A stretch of DNA of 64,000 nucleotides, taken from Anastrepha obliqua. Lineage: Eukaryota; Arthropoda; Insecta; Diptera; Tephritidae. The DNA is taken from the NCBI RefSeq assembly GCF_027943255.1, contig NC_072895.1, positions 73,782,001 to 73,846,000 on the forward strand, in the 5' to 3' direction. How positions within the stretch are numbered: the first letter of the stretch is position 1; each line of letters opens with the position of its first letter. The notes under the pieces are model-generated. The model did not search any database. It worked only from the letters and a program-made list of their open reading frames with translations, and was not told the origin of the DNA. Below, piece after piece: positions 11,324 through 22,210 of this stretch. The translations under genes and the position numbers were made by a program.

Positions 11324-13099
11324 TTAACCTTCATGTGCCCGGGATATAAAACTTACGTACCCGGTCGGCTTACTACATTTGTAGTAACTACGTAATTGCA
11401 TGCAAAACCAATGTAATGTTAAGAAAAAAAGACCACCATACAACTTTTATTTACTTGTATGTGTTTAATAACCTTTTTATTTACAAATATTGAATTCAGG
11501 TGATAATTTTAATACAAAAAATGTTTTAATTTTCAGGAGTTGAACAGCATTTTCCCAAAATATATGTTTCGCCATGTGCATTACACACTGCTTTTTTACA
11601 CCAACTACAGATTTTTCGTGTGTTGTTACGACTTCCTATTTCACAGTATTCACAAGGTACAGGATATTTTGGTTGTTTATCGTTGGAAATATCAGGTAAA
11701 ATAGATGAATCAACATTAGATGTAGCAGAAAGGGATCGATCCAGTGCCATTTCGATAGCCTTACGTGTTTGATGGAATCCCAGCACCCGGGGAACTTGAG
11801 AGCGCTGTTCAATTGCTGGCATAAGAAGCTGCTTAGACAAGCTCTGCAAGAACTTTCGTCGCGCGTCTGTGCGACGGTTATATGGATTGTTTTCCGAGTA
11901 AATGATGAATGATGCAAGTATGTCCAGCATGTTATACAACATGGCCAAGGGCCAACGCAATGTTTTGCATTTCGTTGAATATGCAGAAAGCATTTTATCC
12001 ATTACGTCGACGTCTCCTTTGTTTGCATTGTAATCAAGGATGTATTGCGGCTTGTTTTTCTTTTCAGCTACAATTGAATTTGTCAAAGGTGTGCTGGCAA
12101 GTATTATAACTGATCTGCCTCTTTTTGGAACATAAGGTACCAAAGAAAACTTTAAATCGAGAAACCCGAAAATGGAAGATTCTTCAGCACGATTGCGGTC
12201 AGCCTTCATTTCATATGGTACAAACGTTTTATTTTGACGAACAGTACCAAGAATAGCAAGACCTTTGGACATTAAATACTTGCCTAAGTTTAGCGATGTA
12301 AAAAAATTGTCACAAATAATAGTCCTTCCGGTGTTCTCCCAATGGCTTACTAACCTTTGCACAACACCTTCACCTACGTTATTTGCTCGACCAGCATTTG
12401 AGTTTTTTCCAGTATATATTTCACTTTTGCGTGGATAGAACGACTTAGCATCGCATGCAAACCAAACCTTTATCCCATACTTGGCAGGCTTAGTATGTAC
12501 TGAGTAAATCTAGTTCGACCGCGATAAGCAAATAATTGTTCATCTACAGTAATTTCTCCAGATGCTTGGTAATATTTGCGCAGATTTGCGTTTATTTGTG
12601 TCCACAATTCAGATATTGGAGCAGTCTTATCGGCTTCTAGCCTAACTGCTCTTGTACGCTCGCTGTCAAATCTAATGAATCGAACAATTTCTTTGAAGCG
12701 TGACTTAGGCATTACTGCTCGATAAAAGCAAATGCATTCTTGGCTCCATAGCACATCCACATCTTCGTCATTTGATTTATTTACACCTGCTAGTAACACA
12801 AGACCTATAAATGCTCTTAGTTCAAGCTGAAGTCAACTATAAAATACTATTTTGCATACATTTTATATGGTTACTACAAATGTAGTAAGCCGGCCGCAAG
12901 ATTATGTTTCTTTCAAGTAGGGTCTAGAGGTCAGGCAAATAATAGTTCGAGTTTTATTATACTCTTAATTGACTTTAATTTGATAATCAGGAAGCTACTA
13001 AAAAATTCAACAATGCCCGAAAATTCGGAAAATTTTTTTTTATCTCACTTTTTTTCACAATTTACTACAAATGTAGTAAGCCGGGCACATGAAGGTTAA
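11324..13099 (-). mobile_element. piggyBac-family transposon P2
   Basis: TTAA at 11324-11327 and 13096-13099 bounds an inverted repeat CCTTCATGTGCCCGG at both ends. The palindromic module TTACTACATTTGTAGTAA occurs at 11370-11387, 12871-12888 and 13062-13079, each next to a GCCGG-type motif. The transposase reads right to left. At 1.77 kb the element is short for the family and its N-terminal coding part is missing between about 12800 and 13060. Confidence 0.92.
11526..12799 (-). pseudogene. piggyBac transposase (P2), N-truncated with one frameshift
   Basis: Two overlapping open parts, 12799-12470 and about 12490-11526, join at a small deletion near 12490. Motifs of the DDE_Tnp_1_7 fold appear in order: ITVDEQL (first Asp), ICDNFFTS (second Asp), YNANKGDVDVMDKM (third Asp), then a C-terminal cysteine-rich finger (CEYC, CSWCKKAVCNAH) that in this family contacts the terminal DNA. 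The three Asp are intact, but the first roughly 150 residues are absent and the frame is broken. The transposase would excise precisely at TTAA. It belongs to a different family from P1 and P3 by TIR sequence. Confidence 0.88.
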
Positions 13100-14005
13100 G
13101 CAGATGAATAATATTTGCTTATTCTATGGCTTTTAATCAGCTTTAATATGTAGATATTTATTTATATTAAAACTAATTTTATTATTATATTGCATACATT
13201 TACCACGCAGAGGTCGATGGCACTCTAGTCAATAGGGTAGAGCACTATCTAAATACGCTTGTGTTTTGTTCTAGGGAAAAACAAAAAGTTGTTCAGCCTT
13301 TTCAACCTATTTTTTCTAACACGTGCCTGCTTTAACTTTATAATAGTTTTCGGAGGATTGTTGTATTTGTGTACACTTAATAATTTTGTTTAGTTTTCTA
13401 GTTTTTAGCATTTTTCTGTCTGCTTAACTGTGAATACTCGTACATCAACGAAGGCACATTAAAGCATTGAAAACAGAGCAAATTATTATTTTTAAACGGT
13501 TTTTGTACGATATACTTCTTTCTTTCGGCTTGGTAAACATTTTTTATATGAGAAAAAATAACAAAATCAATAGTAAAAGGTTCTGTATTCCATGATAACT
13601 TAAAATTTCAAACTCCTTAATCTATTGTTGCATTTTGGAAATAGGAAGAAAGGGGGAGAATGTGATCGCCCTCTACGAAAATGATAGTAGAAAGGTAATA
13701 GAAGAAAACAATACGTAAGTGCATAAAGCAGTAAAATGTTTTTTACTAATTCATGCAAATGTTGAGGAAAACATGTAAAAATGTGCATCGTTAATTTAAC
13801 TTAAATGTTTATTATCAGTGGTAAAACTGAAAGATCTCTCAATGCTTAAATGAAACTAGAGGGACCCCTAATCCATTGTTTATTTTACAATACACAAGAT
13901 GCAATATTGTTTCTTGTGTATAATAATTTAATTTTTTTTTGGCATTTGGGGCGAATAAAAATACTGAAGAAATAAATAAAACGATTTAGTTATAGAGAAA
14001 AGCCA
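13100..14005. other. Intergenic sequence
   Basis: AT-rich; no recognised gene or repeat. Confidence 0.55.
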
Positions 14006-14690
14006 CTTTTATTACATTTTGTATTCAAAATTAAAGCAAGATGCGTTTGCGGGGTTATCTTAAAAGTTATGTAATATCAAATATCTCATTAGAAGTCAAT
14101 GCCCAATGATATATCTATTCATTTTATACAAGTGTATATGTTTAACACTATTATAATTAATAACTATTTGAAAACAAAACGTAATAATTGCGAAAAATCT
14201 ACTTTTGATCATATACCTATTTAACGCCGGTTCAATAAGAGCCAATCTTTCTTCAAATACTTGTTCAAATATATAATAGGAAAGTGCATCGGGCACTTAA
14301 AACAATCTTCACATAGTACACTATTTTCTGCGTGCGAAAATAGTTTTCCGTAATAGATGCACCGTCGTGTATTTCGTTTACACTCAATTTAGCAAACTTT
14401 ACTTCCAAAAGCTTAATTTTTCTTAAAAACTCAGCGCTTGGTTTAACAAGACCCATGTAAACGATGGCTCATTGCGCACATATTCGCTTAATTTGAGCTA
14501 TCGGATGATTTGGACACAGTGAACTCGCCCGGTAAGGGAAAGCCTTTGTTGTACAAATGGTTGTACCCCTTAGGCCTAGCCGAATATAATTAGTAAATAT
14601 CGTTAATTTCAATTCAATTTGCTCCTTGTTGACTTCCATTATAAGCACCCTATAACTCACAATTAAATGTAACAAAACAAAAAACAGCAA
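14006..14690 (-). CDS. Possible small multi-exon or degenerate gene, unrecognised
   Basis: Three consecutive minus-strand segments in changing frames have coding-like composition. One is 14640-14469, with ATG at about 14638-14640 (MEVNKEQIELKLTIFTNYIRLG). The second is 14456-14265 (MGLVKPSAEFLRKIKLLEVKFAKLS). The third is about 14296-14190 (PDALSYYIFEQVFEERLALIEP), helical and charged. A polyadenylation-like AATAAA lies at 14006-14011 on this strand, about 90 bp beyond the last stop. A GTAAAG donor and a TTTTAAG acceptor exist between parts two and three, but the frame they give closes quickly. It may be a real small host gene with unresolved splicing or a decayed one. Confidence 0.25.
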
Positions 14691-14699
14691 AAGAATAAT

Positions 14700-15223
14700 T
14701 ATTGTGAAATGTCACCTTGACAACGAGCATAAACTTTAAATTGTTTGATCTAGATTACAAGATATCGCTCACTACTGCCATCTACCAAGAAAATAATGTA
14801 TTTCATTTTCTCCAACCTCATATTAAAAGCTTCGACAAGCATTGGAAGAGAGTCACAAGAAAGTTTAGCTATTTTCCGATCATCACGGTCTCAGAGAAAT
14901 GAAGCATGCATACATACTTTTTCAAGAAGTTGCCGCACGACTCACTCCATTTGTTTTTTTAATTTCTTCCCTTAGTACGTGGAAAAATTATATCCCTTCT
15001 TGGGTCCAAGTTTTGTGGCACAAGACACAACTTGCTTTTGGCATATAAGCCTACTTAAATATTTAAATAGAATATTAGCATTATAAGAAGGCATACATAT
15101 TTTGCATAACATTTTTGCTTATACGTCATGAGGAAAAACATTTATTAAGTATATTAAATGTATTGCCTTTATTAAATCCTTCACCAATCTTAAGAAAAAA
15201 GCTGCTATTATATTACCATTACA
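14700..15223. other. Intergenic sequence
   Basis: No gene or repeat recognised. Confidence 0.5.
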
Positions 15224-15978
15224 CAGTTTGTGTCAGAAAAAAGGAAGATATAATTTAAAATGATAAATATATATATATTGTAATATATATTTACAAAACT
15301 ACGAGTCGCAATTACTCAATAAGCCGTGTTGTCCTCATCGTTGTCGAGTATAGCCTGGCATCTTCTTCATGCGTTGAACCAGTTTTTCTGCGTAGCTCGT
15401 CGACTAGATTATTCGAACTTGACGCACGAGTTGCTTTAAATCATGGACTGTCCTTCCGGTAAGATGCGTTTTCATAGTTCCTCACACATTTTCATAGTTC
15501 GCCACACATTTTCAATGGGGTTGGCGTCTGAGGACTGGACCAGTGCAATACTGTGACGCGATTTTCTTGTTTTGTTATTTCTCAATGTGTTTTTCTGAAA
15601 GCAGTGGTTTTAATGATGTGGGACGGTAGGATATGTTTGCCTCATTCAGTCGACTTTCGATGGTGGTAATACTCACATCTATTACCTTTTTAGCAAGAGC
15701 TGATCGTGCCTGGCATAGTCACAAAGAAGGGTCACGCTTAAAAAGTTGGACGATCACTTTATCCTGATTTTCTGTCGTCACTCGCCTCAAGCCGCGATCG
15801 GAAAAGTCATCACCTGTTGTACACCTTATACCGCTGATTCCACGTCGCAACAAACTTTTTTAATTTTTTAATCACTTTTGCAGGCTGAGCGAATGCATGC
15901 ATAAAAATACCGCTTGAAAATTTTCGCGTACGAACGTTCGAACGACACTAAACGGTTCTTTTCTTCTGACAGAGACTG
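15224..15978 (-). mobile_element. Tc1-like transposon Tc1-A, internally deleted
   Basis: Ends match as an inverted repeat: CAGTTTGTGTCAGAAAAAAG at the left and CAGTCTCTGTCAGAAGAAAA read inward from the right, with TA next to the right end. Length is 755 bp against about 1.5-1.7 kb for complete Tc1 elements. The coding remnant runs on the minus strand. Confidence 0.78.
15305..15935 (-). pseudogene. Tc1-type transposase remnant (Tc1-A)
   Basis: Reading right to left, the second helix-turn-helix and linker are visible (RVTTENQDKVIVQLFKRDPS, then ITTIESRLNEANI). They are followed by a jump straight to the C-terminal catalytic block SSDANPIENVWR, which holds the final Glu of the DD34E triad. The segment with both catalytic Asp has been deleted. 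Stops and frame changes interrupt the rest, including a stop within the C-terminal helix. This is a non-functional deletion derivative. Confidence 0.75.
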
Positions 15979-16584
15979 TATTACTGTTATTATTACTACT
16001 ATAAGAACTGAAAACTGAAGGGTGAGCAACGTTGTTGATCAACTAAGAGGCCAATGTTTTCTGTGAATCGTAAAACTGCTTGAATACAGAACCTTTTATT
16101 ATTGAATCATGACGAGAATCAATCCAGCGTTTTGGGAATTAATTAAATTGAGTTTAAATAAAAACACATACTTATTCTTCAATCAATTTAATTTTTTCTT
16201 TGGAATTAGTGAAATTTCGCTTTTAAACATGGCTGACTATTTCATTCAAACTAATTCGGGTAGTTTATTCTGTTAATCCATTTTTTGATTATGTTTCAGT
16301 AAATTTCAGCACTTACATGTCTAACAAATAGCAACTTCGATTTTATGTGTTAACTTTTTAAATGTTTCTAACTATTTGACGTCACATTTATCTCAAGAGC
16401 GTCCCACTTATATTAGTCTAATGGGCCCTAATTACTTAATTACACTAGTCTACAAGGAAAAGTATCCGAAATAATTTAAACTAATATCTGCTTCTCTGTC
16501 CACGCAAAATTCGGATTGATAACTAAAATTAATTTATTAGTTTGAGTTTTTACGATAATCGTATCTTTCGTGTTTAATGGAACT
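15979..16584. other. Intergenic sequence
   Basis: No gene or repeat recognised. Confidence 0.5.
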
Positions 16585-17050
16585 AGGCCGGCAAAATTTA
16601 ACCAACATTCAGACCCAGAAACCAGACTATATATTTCCGAAGGTTTATGATGCGCTGAATCCAAATCTGGCCTCAGAATTGCTCTATCAGCTCTGGTTTT
16701 CGAGATATCCTAACCTAAAAGTGCAAAAAATACAAAAAAAAATGAAAATTTCAAAATGCGATATCTCTGCGAAAAAAATGATATTTGAGCAAACAAAACG
16801 CCATTTGAAAAAAAACGGATTGTATTTAAAGATGCCATCCTTTAATTTTGGTGAAAGAAAACATCTGCAAGGCTACATAACCTCAAATATGGGCAAAAAT
16901 GGTGTTTTTTGCACTTTTAGGTTAGGACATCTCGAAAACCAGAGCTGATAGAGCAATTCTGAGGCCAGATTTGGATTCAGCGCATCATAAACCTTCGGAA
17001 ATATATAGTCTGGTTTCTGGGTCTGAATGTTGGTTAAATTTTGTCGGCCT
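16585..17050. mobile_element. Foldback-type element with ~146 bp inverted arms
   Basis: Left arm 16585 to about 16730 and right arm about 16904 to 17050 are near-perfect reverse complements. They begin AGGCCGGCAAAATTTAACC and AGGCCGACAAAATTTAACC. The unique centre is about 170 bp. Differences are few, for example GATATCC against GATGTCC near the inner ends. No coding capacity and no obvious target duplication. A transcript would form a very long double-stranded stem. Confidence 0.88.
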
Positions 17051-17074
17051 GTGTTATAAATATTTAGTACATCT

Positions 17075-17122
17075 AGGACTCTAATTGTGGTTAGTATCGG
17101 GGTTCAATTCCTCGGCGGGGAG
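17075..17122 (+). pseudogene. tRNA-Asp-like remnant lacking the anticodon arm
   Basis: GTGGTTAGTATC matches the D-arm of dipteran tRNA-Asp, and GGGGTTCAATTCCTCGGCGG resembles its T-arm and 3' acceptor strand. The D-arm joins directly to the T-arm, so the anticodon stem-loop is missing, and the 5' acceptor strand is poorly conserved. It cannot form a tRNA. It lies 25 bp from the foldback element and may be a tRNA pseudogene or a SINE head. Confidence 0.6.
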
Positions 17123-18444
17123 CTATAAGGAAAGGTTAGTATTTTAAAGGCAGACAAGAACTCCGCCAAGCAACGCTTCACATTTGTGACGTGTGTCTTG
17201 ATTTTGTTTCACTAAAATTTGCGATAAAGATCCTCAGTGAATGTGCAGTATCAAATTATTTTAAATAAAAGTGTGTTTTTTTTTTGGTTTTTTTTTTTTT
17301 TGTATTAAGTAACTTTGCGGAAAACAGCAGCAAAATTATTTGGGATGCCAGAACCAGAAATTTATTTCACTTCCACAACTTTTTCCTGCAAGGAAATCTC
17401 GCGTTCTCACAGATGAATATTTGCATAGGTATATACACATATTTGTATACTGAAAGTGCAAAAAACACTTAATGAAATTCATAATTGAAATTTATGGAAA
17501 AACAAGTGATAGCAGATATATATGGCCAACCCTGTACATACCTACATATGAATGTGTAAATGATTAATTCACATGAGCATATTTGCGTACCTTTAATTTG
17601 GAAGAACAAAAACTTTTATAATTCTTTAATATAATAATAAAAATTGGTTGACAGGCAAATGAGATTTCACACACAATGAATTTATTACTGAGTTTTCGTT
17701 TTGAACCATTTCTTAATTTAACAGCTGCAAATTCACAATTAACTGACGTATTTAATAATATTTTGAATGTTACTGTGGCACAGATGCTTTTAATGCACCT
17801 TAACCGGGCAGTCATGGAATTCAAGGCAATATGGTAGGAGTTGAGTTAAATTAGTATACTTATTACTTAAAAAGTTGCGCCATTAGTACATAATTGCACA
17901 TAAATTGGGTCAGCAGCACTTTAAAGACTGCTCAATGATAACAAGAAAGATTAATGGGTACATCTACGTAGAGAACCTTTCCAGCTACCAAATACCAATT
18001 GAGTAGGCTTATTTTGGTCTGAATGAATATCAAAGTTGATATGTCAATGTAAAACTGAATTGCCTCAATTAAAGAGCATGCATTAGTGTAATGACACAGA
18101 TATAAATTTGTATCTTGTCGGCATGCCTTATAGCCATATGTATTATTGTGTTCTTTAAATTGAGGGCACTGAAGTTTTTTCTCCGCACTTTCCTTCTGAG
18201 GATCGCCTGTATTATTAAATTTATACCTCTTCTGTTCCTCATGTGGAACAACATTTTTGGACTATCAGACGAGAACGTACTAGACTTAGGTTGCTTATAC
18301 TTTCCCTAGTCAAATAAAAAAATTTCATCAAGATTTTCACTCATAACTCTTCACATCACTAAGGTGTTCTAAGTTTTGGATGAATTCCAGTACAAATCAA
18401 ATTTGTTAATTTAGAAATATTAATTCTTCTTCTTTATTTGAGCG
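17123..18444. other. AT-rich intergenic sequence
   Basis: No gene recognised; the T-rich run near 17278-17302 is the only notable composition. Confidence 0.5.
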
Positions 18445-18469
18445 TAGGGCTTAGTTGCAGCAATTAGTC

Positions 18470-19190
18470 AGTATATTGACCATGTTATCTAATGTCTCTA
18501 TGCTAGAAGGGTTGAAAGGGGGATCCAGGGCAAACGTTTTGCTAGTTCCTGAAAATATCTTAGCCAGTTTGTTTTCTTGTGGTTCCTGAACTTGAGTGCT
18601 TTAGGATGAATGACCTCTTCGTGGAGCGTGTATTCCATATATCTGTGATCAGAGAATGAATGTGCGTTGAATACCCTTCAGTTCACTACTCTATCTATAA
18701 TTTAGCCTGAGAGTAACGTAATGTCAACAACTTCCTGTCGATTACGTACAATAAAGGAAGCCTCATTACCGCGATTGCAGAGCAATATCTTGTTCCCATA
18801 ATAAAATTAAATAGTGACTCACCTCGCTCGAACTACCCCAAGTAGTGTGATGGACGTTTGCGTCGCTAATAATTTGCTGCCGTAGGCTTCGCTCTCCAGT
18901 ATCAGTTCTTTTAGCAGCTTAGACGGTACTGGATCTTCATATGCCATGCAAAAGGACGATAGCCGGTACCTTTTACTATATGTCTCCCAGCTTAAATGTA
19001 GTTAGTTTTATTTTTGACATTATACAAGAGCTTGTTTTACCTTCACAACCCGACGTGTATAACTTATAGTTTGCGCCCTCCACTGATCCGTGGCTCCTGA
19101 ATGAGGACAAAATCAAGATTGTCTAGTGCCATGCGATCGATTAGAGCTTGTGACGCTAATTTATTGTGGTGCAGATTTATTTGAAGAGTA
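18470..19190 (-). pseudogene. LINE ORF2 apurinic/apyrimidinic-type endonuclease remnant
   Basis: In shifting frames the endonuclease landmarks appear in order: INLHHNKLASQAL and LDFVLIQEP (start of the domain, catalytic Glu) at about 19175-19095; YRPSSFCMAY near 18970; SDANVHHTTWGSS (catalytic Asp-Asn region) near 18870; GNEASFIVRNRQEVVDITL near 18750; and a HSFSDHRY-like stretch near 18640. The enzyme nicks target DNA for target-primed reverse transcription. Several stops and frameshifts make it inactive. Confidence 0.65.
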
Positions 19191-20042
19191 TGTTGTACTC
19201 GAACCAGCTATAAGCTCAGTTGTCGTACTCGTACTCATTTTCTTTAGTCTAGCTGTGAGCTCAGACTTTGACGAACAATATCCTTCTAAGTCAATGCTCT
19301 CGACGTCGCTTGAGGACTCCATAGGATCTTCCTCAACGTCATTAGCTCCAATCTCTGAGGTTAGTTGGTCGATAGCATCACTTTCTGTCTTGTAGGTTCT
19401 GACTTTCACTTTGCTAAAACCGTAATTTATTAAACCTTCGATTTGCCTCGATTTTTCGGTCTTTTCACTGACCTCTTCAGTAGACCTCTGCCTTTTGGTG
19501 GCAGCTGACGATGTGGTTGACCTTTCGAGGGTAAAGTTAGGTAGTACCTCCTTCGCTCACTCTACCGACTCTTTTACTTCTTTCGTCAGCTCCTCCGCTG
19601 CTGATGGTGCTTCGTGTAGCCTTTTAAATGTCTTGACGGCATTACGCCTCTCCAAGTACTCTGTTTTCATTGGAACAGTGATCCTTACTGTTGGCCATCT
19701 TCTGACGAGAGCACTGGCCTCCGTGCTTCCTGGGGCAGTATCTTCCCCAGTTATCCGCATAGCCAAAGGATGTTGACTAATTGGGTTGGTTCCGACTGTC
19801 GCAGGAGGCGCCGATTTACTGGAGCTAGGCATAACCTCAGCCCCAGTGCCAGCACTTGCAGCCGGTCCACTCCGACTAAGTTTGATTTCTGTCTTCGTGT
19901 TGGCGGATTGAACGTTGTTCGTTTTTCGGAGCTTGCTGCCTCTTCCGGAGTATTTGTTTGTTTTGTTTCTTTTTGTTTTTGTTGTTTTTTTATTTATAGT
20001 ATTCATAGTTAAACTCCCGAGTGTCGGAAAAGAGATGTCCAC
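19161..20042 (-). pseudogene. LINE ORF1 remnant
   Basis: An open part at 20042-19557 begins MDISFPTLGS and contains a basic Lys/Arg-rich stretch (residues about 19-40), then a Ser/Pro/Thr-rich middle and a C-terminal charged segment. A second part at 19409-19161 is acidic (EEDPMESSSDVESIDLEG). The two are separated by frame breaks. ORF1 proteins of this type bind the element RNA, but no zinc knuckle is visible here, so the call rests on position before the endonuclease and on composition. Confidence 0.5.
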
Positions 20043-20350
20043 CTGTGCATAGCTCCGAACTATACCGGCAAGGCTAGTTATTACGGAAGGCGCCAGGTAT
20101 CCGTAAGCTCACGTTAACGACTGGGCTACATTTGAAAAAGGGCCCCTGGCCAGGCTGTACCTCGGCACGGGTCGCATGACACCTTGATCCGGCCCTTTAC
20201 CTCACACCATAATAAAACTCCATTTACAAATGCTGTAATATAAAATAGTAACGAACACTTGTCCCTGAAGTCTTACCTTAGCTAGCTAACTCTCAACTGC
20301 GTGCAGAGTCAGAACTGTGGTACCTATTACCAGTCGGCACTCTCAGGGAG

Positions 20351-20692
20351 GGTTCAGTGGATGTGATTTAAGTTTTAAGTATAAAATCTAATTAAAAAAT
20401 TTACTAATTTTTTATTACAAAAACCTGTGTATATAATTTGAGATTTCATCCCCCTTTTTCGATAAATTTTATGGTCACCGCAATTATGCTATCGTAATTC
20501 CTAATCCTAAAGTACAAAATTTAGTTCGTGTACAGCATTTGAATACATTTGGGTATATAATGGATTTTTCGGTAGATATTATTAATTATTAGTATTTAAA
20601 TGCATGTTCTGGCAATACCAAGTCATCAATAAATCAATCTATATTGAAAAGTTCATTTTCTGTTAATACCATCAAATCCTCATAGCGCTATA
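20351..20692. other. AT-rich spacer
   Basis: Nothing recognised between the LINE 5' end and the Tc1-B terminal repeat. Confidence 0.5.
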
Positions 20693-20694
20693 TA

Positions 20695-22208
20695 CATTGG
20701 CCGACATAACTATGCATACCCTACCTAAGGGAAAATTCAAACAGAAATATATTTTTCTATTATATTATTCAAATTTCGATTAATAATTAATTTATTTATA
20801 ATATAGTAACATTATAAAAACACAAATCAAAATATTTCAATTCCAAAAACAAAATGTTATTTTCATATTTTTTTTTATAAATGCCCAGAAACTTGTAGCG
20901 ACAAAATTTGCGTACCCTTGTACCCTACTAGTAATAGTAAAAGTAATAACGTTATGCAAATGACTCAATACTTAGTGTTGCCGCATTTTACGTTGATTAC
21001 AGCCAAAAGGCGGCGTGGCATACTGTGAACCAATCTCTTAAGAAGCTCTTCAGGTATTTTATTCCAGGTCTCTTGCAGTTTCTGAAAAAATTCTGCTTTC
21101 TTTGAGCGGCAACTTGATCGATGGATTTTTTCGTCTAAATATTGCCATAAGTGCTCGATAGGATTTAAGTCGTAGTTTTGAGCGGGCCATTCTAAAAGCT
21201 CTATTGTGTTTTGTCTAAAGTATTCCTTTGCCACGCGACTAGTATGTTTGGGGTCGTTGTCTTGTTGATAGATGAAATTGTGTCCAAGACCCATTCTTCG
21301 TGCAGAGGGCTCTAGGAATGGGCTTAGCATATTAACGTAGGACTCCCCAGTCATTTTTCCTTCAATATGTACCAGATTTGATATACCGCTATAGTAAAAA
21401 CAGCCCCAGAGAAGCACATTTCCCCCGCCAAACTTAATTGTGCTTTGCACGCAATTTGATTGGAGCCTCTCATTACTTTTTCGCCACACTTTTTCTCTTC
21501 TTTTTGTATTTTAAAACTCAAACTTACTCTCATCGCTCCATATAACCCTCTCCCAGAAACTCAATGGCATATTGATGTACTTTTTGGCAAATGCTAGTCG
21601 CGCTTTCATGTTTTTATTGCTGATGAAAGGATTTCTGATCTTGTAATGACTAGAAACCCAATCTTCACGAATTCTCCGCTGAATTGTTCGCTCGCTTACA
21701 TTAATTTGAAGACTTTCTTTAATAAACCTTGCCGAAGTTGTCGGGTCTTTCTTAATTTCCCTTACTATTTGCAATTTGGCATACCCCATTCCATATTTGT
21801 GGTCCTGAACAATTAGTTTTCTTAAATCAATGCTTATTCCCTTCGACTTAGGCATTAGAATATGCTAAAAGTATATTTGTTGTAAAATATAAGGTAAAAT
21901 AAACACCAAAAGATTGTTTCCATTACCTTTCCACTACGAATTTGGGAAATATTTAAAACGAAGGACAACACACGCGGATATTTTAGTGGTATGCACACTT
22001 TTGTCGCATCCGAAAAGCAACTGAGACGTAATTAGTGAAAATTGTTCTGCCATGTGAAAAGATAACGGCACATTTTTAACCGCGCTGGTTTGCTAGCTCA
22101 CACTTAGAAAAATAATGTGTACAATCTTAAATTCGAGGAGCAGCTTACGGACTTATTTCCATAACAAAATATTTCTTCAAGGGGTATTCATAGTTATGTC
22201 GGCCATTG
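20695..22208 (-). mobile_element. Complete Tc1-like transposon Tc1-B
   Basis: TA at 20693-20694 and 22209-22210 flanks terminal repeats beginning CATTGGCCGACATAACTATG (left) and CAATGGCCGACATAACTATG (right, read inward). Full length is 1514 bp. A single transposase gene occupies 21855-20965 on the minus strand, with one internal stop. Confidence 0.95.
20965..21855 (-). pseudogene. Tc1-family DD34E transposase with a single nonsense codon
   Basis: About 296 codons starting MPKSKGISIDL. Residues 1-110 carry the bipartite helix-turn-helix DNA-binding region (LRKLIVQDHKYGMGYAKLQIVREI, then ISERTIQRRI-like). WSDESKFEF holds the first catalytic Asp. It is followed at 21513-21511 by an in-frame TAA, after which the same frame continues through GGGNVLLWGCF, YQQDNDPKHT (second Asp) and LNPIEHLW (final Glu, 34 residues on). 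The C-terminus is SMPRRLLAVINVKCGNTKY. Apart from the stop there is no frameshift, so this copy was active recently or is easily suppressed. It acts at TA sites. Confidence 0.92.
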
Positions 22209-22210
22209 TA

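Larger units (their letters stand above)
18445..20350 (-). mobile_element. Non-LTR retrotransposon, 5' half only (LOA/jockey-like)
   Basis: Reading right to left: a GC-richer 5' leader (about 20350-20043, with GGCCCTTTTTC and GCGACCCGTGCCGAGG blocks), ORF1 remnants, then the start of ORF2 with an apurinic-type endonuclease. Homology stops at about 18445 before any RT. Loss of the 3' half is unusual for a LINE and implies a later deletion. The RNase H fragment at 39195-39455 could belong to the same clade. Confidence 0.7.

Noticed and set aside
19495..20012. Plus-strand ORFs in the LINE ORF1 region
   Set aside because: Shadows of the minus-strand ORF1 remnant.
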